Shown: piece by piece, positions 54,226 through 64,000 of the stretch
Position numbering within the stretch: position 1 is the first letter of the stretch
Layout of the letters: each line of letters starts with the position of its first letter
Source: Diplonema papillatum
Lineage: Eukaryota; Euglenozoa; Diplonemea; Diplonemida; Diplonemidae
NCBI GenBank assembly: GCA_030068145.1
Contig: JAPJBO010000385.1
Coordinates: 140,294-204,293, forward strand
Reading direction: 5' to 3'
DNA: 64,000 nt
Program-made: the position numbers and the translations under genes
The notes under the pieces: generated by a model
What the model saw: only the letters and a program-made list of their open reading frames with translations
Databases searched by the model: none
Told to the model about the DNA's origin: nothing

Positions 54226-54939
54226 GCGGCCGTCTTGTCCAGGAAAGGGGGCCTCTCATCTATGGGAGGCCCGACTCGAGCAAAAAGAAGAAGAACCCAT
54301 TCAAAGTGAAACGACAAAAAAAGGTAGTTAAAACAACCGGAAGAACATGACACCAAAAGAAAAGATGGCGGGGTGACGAGGTTCAATGACGGTGGTTTTG
54401 GCACCCACCGGAAACAATGAAGTATGCCATTTTTTTGCGATTAAGTGAACAGGTTCCGGGTGCTCAATTTGATGATGGTTTTGACCGATGCATCTGAAGA
54501 AACCCTCACAGGAATTCTAAGTTCAGACGAACGACATTCTTTCGAAGGTCGGAACTTCCCCTCCATTTCGACATCAGGAGACCGGCACTCATAGCGTTGT
54601 TGAGAGCTCCTTTGGCAAAGTGGCCCTAAGAGGCTGTGAACTGCAGGAAACTGTTCTTCAAAGATATCAAGAGCCACACAAAGGTTATTCCTAATCATCC
54701 TCCGCTTCGAAGTCCAGACGATGGCTCATTGCTTGTTTTTGACATGAGGGACAAAAATCTGACCTGCACCTCCTCGTGGTGTTCCTCGGAAACGCGCTGC
54801 AAGCGCGGCCGACGCAGGCAGTCGTTGTTGTTTATCCAACTGTCTTTGACTGATGATTAATCAGGATTCTTTGACAGGTTTGGAAAGTTTCCTGTTCAGC
54901 CAAACCATACTATTCACGTGTCACGCCATTCATTAATTC

Positions 54940-55640
54940 TGGTGCCGCTTGCTGGTCATTCACTGCCTGTCATTCTGGCACCGTTTTGCAGTCATTTGCC
55001 GTCCTTCAAGCAAAGGTGCTTTGGACATTTGCAGTCGCTCTAGTACCGCTCTTTGGCGGTTCGCTGTCATTCAGGCGCGGCTCTTCGTCGTGACTGTTGT
55101 GTTGTTAGTCGTTCTAGCACCATTCTTAGGCCATTGGGAGTCGTTCTGGCGCACTCCTTGGTCATTAGCTGGCATTCTGGCACAGTCGTTCTGGTACCGC
55201 TCTATGGCCGTTCGCTGTCATTCTGGTGCCGCTCGTTGGTCATTGGCTTTCCTTCCTGGGCGATCTCTGGCCGTTGCAGTCGTTCTCGTTCCGCAGTTTG
55301 GCCATTGCAGTCGTTCTAGCGCCGTTCATTGGTCATTGGCTGTCATTCTTGGGGCAATCTCTGGCGATCCGCAGTCGTTCTGGCGCCGCTCCTTGGCCAT
55401 TTGCTGTCATTCATTCAGGCGCGGCTCTTTGGACATTTGTGGGCATTCCAGCTCCGTTCATCTGTCATCTGTCATTGCCGCTCGTTGGTCATTGGCATTC
55501 CTTTCTTAGGCGATCCCCGGCCCACAGTTGCAGTCGTTCTCGCGCCGCTGTTTGATTGCCAGCCAATTTGCAGTCGTTCTTGTGCCGCTCTCTATCATTC
55601 AGTCGCGACTCTTTGGGAATTTGGGGTCATGCTATCGAGC
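54940..55640. repeat. degenerate 34-bp minisatellite, array A
   Basis: The unit is roughly GTCGTTCTGGCGCCGCTCTT plus TGGCCATTTGCA, with frequent variants (GTCATTCTGGCACCG, TTGGTCATTGGCTGTCATTC). Long open frames through it are a result of the near multiple-of-three unit. Confidence 0.85.
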
Positions 55641-56199
55641 TGCAGCGCAGACAGGGGAGCAGCAGCTAGAAGATAAAACAGCTAGAGGGGCAGCAGATTG
55701 AGGAGCAGAAGCAGGAGGAAGAGCTACAGCAAGAGGGGAAGAAGGAAGATGAGCAGGAGCAAGATGAGCAGCAGCTCGAGGAGCAGCAGCAAGAGGAAAG
55801 AAGGAAGATGAGCAGCAGCTAGGGCAAGAGAGAAGCAGCTAGAGAAGCAGCAGCTAGAGGATAGAGCAGCTAGAGGGGCGGCAGATGGAGGAGCAGAAGC
55901 AGGAGGAAGAGCTACAGCAAGAGGGGAAGAAGGAAGATGAGCAGGAACAAGATGAGCAGCAGCTCGAAGAGCAGCAGATAGAAGAGCAGAAGCAGGAGGA
56001 AAAGCTGCAGCAAGAGGGGTAGAATCAAGATGAGCAAGACGAGTAACAGCTAGAGAAGCAGCTGCTAGAGGATAAAACAGCTAGAGGAGCAACAGAAAGA
56101 GGAGCAGAAGCAGGCGGAAGAGCACAAGAGAGAAAGAAGTAAGGTGAGCAGCAGCTAGAGGATAGAAGAGCTGGAGGGGCGGCAGATAGAGGAGCAGAA

Positions 56200-56285
56200 G
56201 CAGGAGGAAGAGCTGCAGCAACAGCAGCAACAGCAGCAACAGCAGCAACAGTAGCAACAAGCAGCAACATCAAGAGCAACATCAT

Positions 56286-56320
<35 letters not shown>

Positions 56321-56330
56321 CGAAATCGGA
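56200..56330. repeat. CAG/CAA trinucleotide run
   Basis: CAGCAACAGCAGCAACAGCA and a final pure CAG run of about 14 units at 56288-56325, at the end of the purine-rich tract of copy A. Confidence 0.9.
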
Positions 56331-57114
56331 AAGTGTGTCCCCCCGCAAACCCGCCCGCCCGCAAACCCGCACTCGGTGGCCCTAGCGGGCCCCCTCGTGA
56401 ATCCCGAACCTTTGAAAGAAGGCGGCCGTCTTGTCCAGGAAAGGGGGCCTCTCATCTATGGGAGGCCCGACTCGAGCAAGAAGAAGTTGAAACCATTCAA
56501 ATTGAAACGACAAAAAAGGTAATAAAAACAACCGGAAGAACATGACACCAAAATAAAAGATGGCGGGGTGACGAGGTTCAATGCCGGTTGTTTTGGCGCC
56601 CACCGGAAACAATGCAGTATGCCATTTTTTTTGCGATTAAGTGAACAAGTGCAGAGAGCGGTGTGCGTGCTCAAATTGATGATGGTTTTGACCGATGCAT
56701 CTGAAGAAACCCTCACAGGAATTCGAAGTACAGACGAACGACGTTCTTTCGAAGATCGGAACTTCTTCCCCATTTCGACATCAGGGGCGCTCATCGCATT
56801 GTTGAGAGCTCCTTTGGCAAGGTGGCCCTGTGAACTGCAGGAAACTCTTCAAAGGGATCAAGAGTCACACAAAGGATATTCCTCATCATCCTCCGCTTCG
56901 AAGTCCAGACGATGGCTCATTGCTTGTTTTTGACATGAGGGACAAAAATCTGACCTGCACCTCCTCGTGGTGTTCCTCGGAAACGCGCTGCAAGCGCGGC
57001 CGACGCAGGCAGTCTTTGTTGTTTATCCAACTGTCTTTGCCTGATGATTGATCAGGATTCTTTGACAGGTTTGGACAGTTTCCTGTTCAGCCAAACGATA
57101 CCATTCACGTGTCA

Positions 57115-58680
57115 CGCTGTTCGTTAATTCTGGTGCCGCTTGCTGGTCATTCATTGGCTGTCATTGTTGGAACGATCTCTGGCGATTGGCAGTCGTTCTG
57201 GTGCCAATCCTTGGCCATTGGCTGTCAATCTGGCACCGTTCTGCAGTCATTTGCCGTCCTTCAAACAAAGGTGCTTTGGACATTTGCAGTCGCTCTAGTA
57301 CCGCTCTTTGGCGGTTCGCTGTCATTCAGGCGCGGCTCTTTGGGCATTTGTGGTCATTCTAGCTCTGTTCTTTGGTCGTTGGCAGTCATTCTGGTGCCGC
57401 TTGCTGGTCATTGGCTGTCAGTCTGGCACCGTTCTGCGGTCATTTGCCGTCCCTCAAGCAAGGTGATTTAGACATTTGCAGTCGTTCTCGTACCACTCTG
57501 TGGCTGTTCACTGTCATTCTGGTGCCGCTCTTTGGTCATTGGCTGTCATTCCTGGGCGGTCTCCAGCCTGTTGCAGTCGTTCTCGCGCCGCAGTTTGGCC
57601 ATTTTCAGTCATGCTGGCGCTGCTCTTGGGCAATTTGCAGTCGTTCAAGCGCCGTTCTTTGGACATTTGCAGTCGTTCTAGCGCCGCTCTTTGGCCGACC
57701 GCCGTCATTCAGGCTCTATGGGCATTTGTAGTCGTTCTGGCGGCATTCTTTGGTCATTGGGAGTCGTTCTGGCGCCGCTCCTTGGCCATTTGCTGGCATT
57801 CTGGCACAGTCGTTCTGGTACCGCTCTATGGCCGTTCACTGTCATTCTGGTACCGCTCGTTGGTCATTGGCTGTCCTTCCTGGGCGATCTCCGGCCAGTT
57901 GTAGTCGTTCTCGTTCCGCAGTTTGGCCATTGCAGTCGTTTCAGCGCCGCTCTTGGTCCGTCATTCAGGTGTGGCTCATGGGCATTTGTGGTCATTTTAG
58001 CGCCGTTCGTTGGTCATAGGCAGTCATTCTAGTGCCGCTTGCGGGTCATTGGCTGTCATTCTGGGGGCGATCTCTGGCAATCTGCAGTCGTTCTGGCGCA
58101 TTCCTTGGCCATTGGCTGGCATTCTGGCACAGTCGTTCTGGTACCGCTCTATGGCCGTTCACTGTCATTCTGGTGCCGCTCTTTGGTCATTGGCTGTCCT
58201 TCCTGGGCGATCTCCGGCCAGTTGCAGTCGTTCTCGTTCCGTAGTTTGGCCATTGCAGTCGTTCTAGCGCCGCTCTTTTGCCCGTTCACTGTCATTCAGG
58301 CGTGGCTCATGGGCATTTGTGTAATTCTAACGCTGTTCATTGGTCAATGGCTGTCATTCTTGGGGCAATCCCTGGCGATCTGCAGTCGTTCTGGCGCCGC
58401 TCCTTGGACATTGGCTGTCATTCTGGCACCGTTCTGCGGTCATCTGCTGTCCTTGAAGGAAAAAAAGACAGGTGTTATGGACATTTGCAGTCGTTCTCGT
58501 ACCGCACTTTGGCCGTTTGCTGTCATTCAGGCATGGCTCTTTGGACATTTGTGGTCTAGCTCCGTTCATCTGTCATCTGTCATTGCCGCCCACAGTTGCA
58601 GTCGTTCTCGTGCCGCTGTTTGATTATCGGCCAATTTGCAGTCGTTCTTGTGCCGCTCTTTATCATTCAGACGCGACTCT
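57115..58680. repeat. degenerate 34-bp minisatellite, array B
   Basis: Same unit as array A. Several longer segments recur within the array, for example TGGCCGTTCACTGTCATTCT at 57829 and 58152 and GGGCGATCTCCGGCCAGTTG at 57881 and 58204. This points to higher-order duplications of about 320 bp. Confidence 0.85.
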
Positions 58681-58714
58681 TGGGGAATTTGAGGTCTTGC
58701 TATCGAGCTGTAGC

Positions 58715-59950
58715 GTGATGAGCAGCAGACAGGAGGAGCAGCAGCTAGAAGATAAAACAGCTAGAGGGGCAGCAGATAGAGGAGCAGAATCAGGAGGAAG
58801 AGCTGCAGCAAGATGGGCAGCAGCTAGGGGGGCAGTAGATAGAGGAGGAGCAGCAAGTGGAAGAAGCAAGAGGAGCAGCAGCTAGATGATAGAACTGCTA
58901 GAAGGGCAGCAGGTAGAGGAGCAGAAGCAGGAGGAAGAGCTACAGCAAGAGGGAAGAAGGAAGACGAGCCGGAGCAAGATGAGCAGCAGCTCGAGGAGCA
59001 GCAAAGAGGGAAGAAGCAAGATGAGTAGCAGCTAGAGGAGCAGCAGCTAGGAGCAGCTAGAGGGGCAACAGAAAGAGGAGCAGAAGCAGGAGGAAGAGCT
59101 GCAGCAAGAGAGAAAGAAGCAAGATGAGCAGCAGCTAGAGGATAGAACAGCTAGAGGGGCAGCAGATAGAGGAGCAGAAGCAGGAGGAAGAGCTACAGCA
59201 AGAGGGAAGAAGGAAGATGAGCAGCAGCTCGAGGAGCAGCAGCAAGAGGAAAGAAGCAAGATGAGCAGCAGCTAGAGGCAAGAGAGGAGCAGCAGATGGA
59301 GCAGCAGAAGCAGAGGAAAAGCTACAGGAAGAGGGGAAGAAGGAAGATGAGCAGGAACAAGATGAGCAGCAGCTCGAGGAGCAGCAGCTCGAGGAGCAGC
59401 AGCAAGAGGAAAGAAGCAAGATGAGCAGCAGCTAGAGGATAGAACAGCTAGAGGGGCAGCAGATAGAGGAGCAGAAGCAGGAGGAAGAGCTACAGCAAGA
59501 GGGGAAGGAAGATGAGCAGGAGCAAGATGAGCAGCAGCTCGAGGAGCAGCAAAGAGGGAAGAAGCAAGATGAGTAGCAGCTAGAGGAGCAGCAGCTAGGA
59601 TAAAACAGCTAGAGGGGCAGCAGATAGAGGAGCAGAAGCAGGAGGAAGAGCTACAGCAAGAGGGAAGAAGGAAGATGAGCAGCAGCTCGAGGAGCAGCAG
59701 CAAGAAGGAAGCAAGATGAGCAACCACTGGAGGCAAGACAGGAGCAGCTAGAGGAGCAGCAGCTAGAGGAGCCGCAAAGAGGGACGAAGCAAGATGAGTG
59801 CAGCTGGAGGAGCAACAGCTAGAGGGGCAGCAGATAGAGGAGCAGCAGCAGCTGCATCAACAGGGGAATAAGCAAGATGAGCATCAGCTAGGAGGGGCAG
59901 CCAGGGTAACAGCTGGCAGCAGCAGGGGCAGCAGATAGAGAAGCAGAAGA
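58715..59950. repeat. purine-rich GAGCAGCAG tract
   Basis: Imperfect tandem units such as GAGGAGCAGAAGCAGGAGGA, AGAGCTACAGCAAGAG, AAGATGAGCAGCAGCTCGAG and TAGAGGGGCAGCAGATAGAG, almost without pyrimidines apart from scattered C and T. Stop codons recur in every plus frame, so it is not a coding repeat. Confidence 0.85.
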
Positions 59951-59995
59951 TGAGGGGGGAGCGTCAGCAGGAGTCAGGAAGCAGAAACAAACACA

Positions 59996-60475
59996 TACCA
60001 TTGCCCAAGCACCAACAGCACCAACAGCACCAACAGCACCAACAGCACCAACAGCACCAACAGCACCAACAGCACCAACAGCACCAACAGCACCAACAGC
60101 ACCAACAGCACCAACAGCACCAACAGCAGCAACAGCAGCAACAGCACCAACAGCACCAACAGCAGCAACAGCAGCAACAGCAGCAACAGCAGCAACAGCA
60201 GCAACAGCAGCAACAGCAGCAACAGCAGCAACAGCAGCAACAGCACCAACAGCACAACAGCAGCAACAGCACCAACAGCACCAACAGCACCAACAGCACC
60301 AACAGCACCAACAGCACCTACAGCACCTACAGCAGCAGCAACAGCAGCAACAGCAGCAACAGCAGCAACAGCAGCAACAGCATCAACAGCATCAACAGCA
60401 TCAACAGCATCAACAGCATCAACAGCATCAACAGCATCAACAGCATCAACAGCATCAACAGCACCTACAACAAAC
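59996..60475 (+). repeat. CAN trinucleotide tract (CAACAGCAC, CAACAGCAG, CAACAGCAT blocks)
   Basis: Homogeneous 9-bp sub-arrays follow each other: CAACAGCAC about 13 times, CAACAGCAG about 12 times, CAACAGCAC again, CAGCAACAG, then CAACAGCAT about 9 times. It is open in all plus frames (Gln/His, Asn/Ser, Thr/Ala). The frame 59950-60582 continues into ordinary sequence (RCVVCIALRVQLAAQEVNKE), so a coding role cannot be excluded. Confidence 0.9.
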
Positions 60476-60599
60476 AGTGGCAGAACGAAAGGTGTGTTGT
60501 TTGCATTGCACTTAGGGTCCAGCTTGCTGCACAAGAAGTCAACAAAGAACGCAAAGCAATAGATGAAGCAATGAATCGATGAAGCGATGCGCAAAAGGG

Positions 60600-60762
60600 G
60601 GAAGCCACAAGAGTGTGAGTACAGTATGTCGAATTCTTCCTTTAATTTTTTCGGGTTTGCGGACTGCCCCTGGATTCTTCAAAGCAGTACCTGTAAGAAA
60701 GTTTGAGAGTCGTTGGTGCGGTGCACAAAAACGTTACAAACCTGTGCTGCAAACCCGACCAA
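60600..60762. other. unique spacer between trinucleotide tract and satellite
   Basis: About 160 bp without repeats that ends ...AAACCCGACCAA directly before the first satellite monomer. No gene is supported. Confidence 0.5.
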
Positions 60763-63700
60763 TCCTGACACCTGGACTGGTTATAGGCTATTTCGCGGAT
60801 TTCTGTAGGGGACCCTATTGAATTTTTTTTTTTGAGTTTTATAAAAATTTTCGACGAAGGTGAATTTTAAACAAGGAAAATCTTACTGTGACGGACGGAC
60901 GGGTTTTGAAGCCACAAATATTTATAGTATCCTGACACCTGGACTGGTTATAGGCTATTTCGCGGATTTCTGTAGGGGACCCTATTGAATTTTTTTTTTT
61001 GAGTTTTATAAAAATTTTCGACGAAGGTGAATTTTAAACAAGGAAAATCTTACTGTGACGGACGGACGGGTTTTGAAGCCACAAATATTTATAGTAATCC
61101 TGACACCTGGACTGGTTATAGGCTATTTCGCGGATTTCTGTAGGGGACCCTATTGAATTTTTTTTTTTGAGTTTTATAAAAATTTTCGACGAAGGTGAAT
61201 TTTAAACAAGGAAAATCTTACTGTGACGGACGGACGGGTTTTGAAGCCACAAATATTTATAGTATCCTGACACCTGGACTGGTTATAGGCTATTTCGCGG
61301 ATTTCTGTAGGGGACCCTATTGAATTTTTTTTTTTGAGTTTTATAAAAATTTTCGACGAAGGTGAATTTTAAACAAGGAAAATCTTACTGTGACGGACGG
61401 ACGGGTTTTGAAGCCACAAATATTTATAGTATCCTGACACCTGGACTGGTTATAGGCTATTTCGCGGATTTCTGTAGGGGACCCTATTGAATTTTTTTTT
61501 TTGAGTTTTATAAAAATTTTCGACGAAGGTGAATTTTAAACAAGGAAAATCTTACTGTGACGGACGGACGGGTTTTGAAGCCACAAATATTTATAGTATC
61601 CTGACACCTGGACTGTTATAGGCTATTTCGCGGATTTCTGTAGGGGACCCTATTGAATTTTTTTTTTTGAGTTTTATAAAAATTTTCGACGAAGGTGAAT
61701 TTTAAACAAGGAAAATCTTACTGTGACGGACGGACGGGTTTTGAAGCCACAAATATTTATAGTATCCTGACACCTGGACTGTTATAGGCTATTTCGCGGA
61801 TTTCTGTAGGGGACCCTATTGAATTTTTTTTTTTGAGTTTTATAAAAATTTTCGACGAAGGTGAATTTTAAACAAGGAAAATCTTACTGTGACGGACGGA
61901 CGGGTTTTGAAGCCACAAATATTTATAGTATCCTGACACCTGGACTGGTTATAGGCTATTTCGCGGATTTCTGTAGGGGACCCTATTGAATTTTTTTTTT
62001 GAGTTTTATAAAAATTTTCGACGAAGGTGAATTTTAAACAAGGAAAATCTTACTGTGACGGACGGACGGGTTTTGAAGCCACAAATATTTATAGTATCCT
62101 GACACCTGGACTGGTTATAGGCTATTTCGCGGATTTCTGTAGGGGACCCTATTGAATTTTTTTTTTTGAGTTTTATAAAAATTTTCGACGAAGGTGAATT
62201 TTAAACAAGGAAAATCTTACTGTGACGGACGGACGGGTTTTGAAGCCACAAATATTTATAGTATCCTGACACCTGGACTGGTTATAGGCTATTTCGCGGA
62301 TTTCTGTAGGGGACCCTATTGAATTTTTTTTTTTGAGTTTTATAAAAATTTTCGACGAAGGTGAATTTTAAACAAGGAAAATCTTACTGTGACGGACGGA
62401 CGGGTTTTGAAGCCACAAATATTTATAGTATCCTGACACCTGGACTGGTTATAGGCTATTTCGCGGATTTCTGTAGGGGACCCTATTGAATTTTTTTTTT
62501 TGAGTTTTATAAAAATTTTCGACGAAGGTGAATTTTAAACAAGGAAAATCTTACTGTGACGGACGGACGGGTTTTGAAGCCACAAATATTTATAGTATCC
62601 TGACACCTGGACTGGTTATAGGCTATTTCGCGGATTTCTGTAGGGGACCCTATTGAATTTTTTTTTTTTGAGTTTTATAAAAATTTTCGACGAAGGTGAA
62701 TTTTAAACAAGGAAAATCTTACTGTGACGGACGGACGGGTTTTGAAGCCACAAATATTTATAGTATCCTGACACCTGGACTGGTTATAGGCTATTTCGCG
62801 GATTTCTGTAGGGGACCCTATTGAATTTTTTTTTTTGAGTTTTATAAAAATTTTCGACGAAGGTGAATTTTAAACAAGGAAAATCTTACTGTGACGGACG
62901 GACGGGTTTTGAAGCCACAAATATTTATAGTATCCTGACACCTGGACTGGTTATAGGCTATTTCGCGGATTTCTGTAGGGGACCCTATTGAATTTTTTTT
63001 TTTGAGTTTTATAAAAATTTTCGACGAAGGTGAATTTTAAACAAGGAAAATCTTACTGTGACGGACGGACGGGTTTTGAAGCCACAAATATTTATAGTAT
63101 CCTGACACCTGGACTGGTTATAGGCTATTTCGCGGATTTCTGTAGGGGACCCTATTGAATTTTTTTTTTTGAGTTTTATAAAAATTTTCGACGAAGGTGA
63201 ATTTTAAACAAGGAAAATCTTACTGTGACGGACGGACGGGTTTTGAAGCCACAAATATTTATAGTATCCTGACACCTGGACTGTTATAGGCTATTTCACG
63301 GATTTCTGTAGGGGACCCTATTGAATTTTTTTTTTTGAGTTTTATAAAAATTTTCGACGAAGGTGAATTTTAAACAAGGAAAATCTTACTGTGACGGACG
63401 GACGGGTTTTGAAGCCACAAATATTTATAGTATCCTGACACCTGGACTGGTTATAGGCTATTTCGCGGATTTCTGTAGGGGACCCTATTGAATTTTTTTT
63501 TTTGAGTTTTATAAAAATTTTCGACGAAGGTGAATTTTAAACAAGGAAAATCTTACTGTGACGGACGGACGGGTTTTGAAGCCACAAATATTTATAGTAT
63601 CCTGACACCTGGACTGGTTATAGGCTATTTCGCGGATTTCTGTAGGGGACCCTATTGAATTTTTTTTTTTGAGTTTTATAAAAATTTTCGACGAAGGTGA

Positions 63701-64000
63701 ATTTTAAACAAGGAAAATCTTACTGTGACGGACGGACGGGTTTTGAAGCCACAAATATTTATAGTATCCTGACACCTGGACTGTTATAGGCTATTTCGCG
63801 GATTTCTGTAGGGGACCCTATTGAATTTTTTTTTTTGAGTTTTATAAAAATTTTCGACGAAGGTGAATTTTAAACAAGGAAAATCTTACTGTGACGGACG
63901 GACGGGTTTTGAAGCCACAAATATTTATAGTATCCTGACACCTGGACTGTTATAGGCTATTTCACGGATTTCTGTAGGGGACCCTATTGAATTTTTTTTT
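60763..64000. repeat. 167-bp satellite array, about 19.4 copies, running off the window
   Basis: Monomers start TCCTGACACCTGGACTGGTT and end ACAAATATTTATAGTA. Starts at 60763, 60930, 61098, 61265 and 61432 show a period of 167 (one of 168 with an extra A). Each monomer has a run of about 10-11 T, the AT-rich GAGTTTTATAAAAATTTTCG and the motif GACGGACGGACGGG. Variation is very low: loss of one G (GGACTGTTATAGG) in copies 6, 7, 16, 19 and 20, CGCGG to CACGG in copies 16 and 20, and small changes in T-run length. Confidence 0.98.

Larger units (their letters stand above)
54226..56330. repeat. composite block, copy A
   Basis: Begins GCGGCCGTCTTGTCCAGGAA, then about 700 bp of unique-looking sequence, a degenerate 34-bp minisatellite (about 54940-55640) and a purine-rich tract (about 55655-56330). 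The same order recurs in copy B from 56427. The unique parts are about 95 percent alike by eye, with small insertions. Copy A has the shorter arrays. Confidence 0.85.
56427..59950. repeat. composite block, copy B
   Basis: Repeats the order of copy A: GCGGCCGTCTTGTCCAGGAA, unique part, minisatellite (57115-58680, about twice the length of array A) and purine-rich tract (58715-59950). The longer arrays suggest that block duplication was followed by expansion of B or contraction of A. Confidence 0.85.

Noticed and set aside
54441-57051. Frames containing VLTDASEETLTGI, reminiscent of a retroelement RNase H start
   Set aside because: Only one short block matches. No RT, integrase or terminal repeats were found nearby, so I do not annotate an element.
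54949-58885. Long ORFs rich in His, Ser, Leu and Val in the 34-bp minisatellites
   Set aside because: They exist in several frames at once because of the repeat period. There is no start context and no non-repeat domain.
60763-64000. CRISPR-like array
   Set aside because: The tandem monomers are contiguous and almost identical, with no distinct spacers. It is an ordinary satellite.

Overview
The window is nuclear DNA from a eukaryote, most likely a unicellular flagellate or alga with a large, repeat-rich genome. The evidence is spliceosomal introns with GT..AG ends (several donors read GTATGC), non-LTR retrotransposons, many terminal-inverted-repeat (TIR) elements, long microsatellites and a satellite array. 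No rRNA, organellar or bacterial operon structure is seen. I cannot name the species.

Layout. 1-124 is the last part of an exon of an upstream gene. 125-13450 is a mosaic of small TIR elements, foldbacks, tandem duplications and a decayed relative of the large element at 32-38 kb. 13451-21316 is a multi-exon host gene (coiled coil, filamin-like Ig repeats, PDZ) with a 3.4-kb repeat-filled intron. 21.3-24.6 kb holds a tandem duplication, a LINE 3' fragment and two (TG)n arrays set in duplicated flanks. 24625-27534 is a PDZ/BTB-like gene with a large exon. 27907-30953 is a helical-repeat gene whose second intron contains a 1.2-kb TIR element. 31836-40427 is a multi-exon gene ending in a triple-C2 exon. 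Its first intron contains a 5.85-kb insertion with two open reading frames of unknown family. The C2 exon is present again, almost identical, at 43.1-44.5 kb, with a reverse-transcriptase unit bounded by inverted repeat arrays between the copies.

44.6-52.4 kb is LINE territory on the minus strand. One 6.5-kb LINE shows an OTU-protease DGNC motif, an APE endonuclease, RT, a zinc knuckle and RNase H, and has a 0.5-kb inversion inside its RT. A shorter internally deleted relative is inserted at its 3' end. 52454-53656 is a disordered host gene. From 54.2 kb on the DNA is almost wholly repetitive: two copies of a composite block (unique part, degenerate 34-bp minisatellite, purine-rich tract), a CAN trinucleotide tract, and a 167-bp satellite array that runs off the window end.

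The host proteins recognised (filamin-like repeats, PDZ, C2, BTB-like, helical repeats) suggest cytoskeletal, flagellar or membrane-associated scaffolds, but I see no evidence that they form one pathway. The best candidates for something undescribed are the two-ORF insertion at 32-38 kb with its decayed relative at 9-11 kb, and the RT unit with inverted terminal arrays between the duplicated C2 exons.
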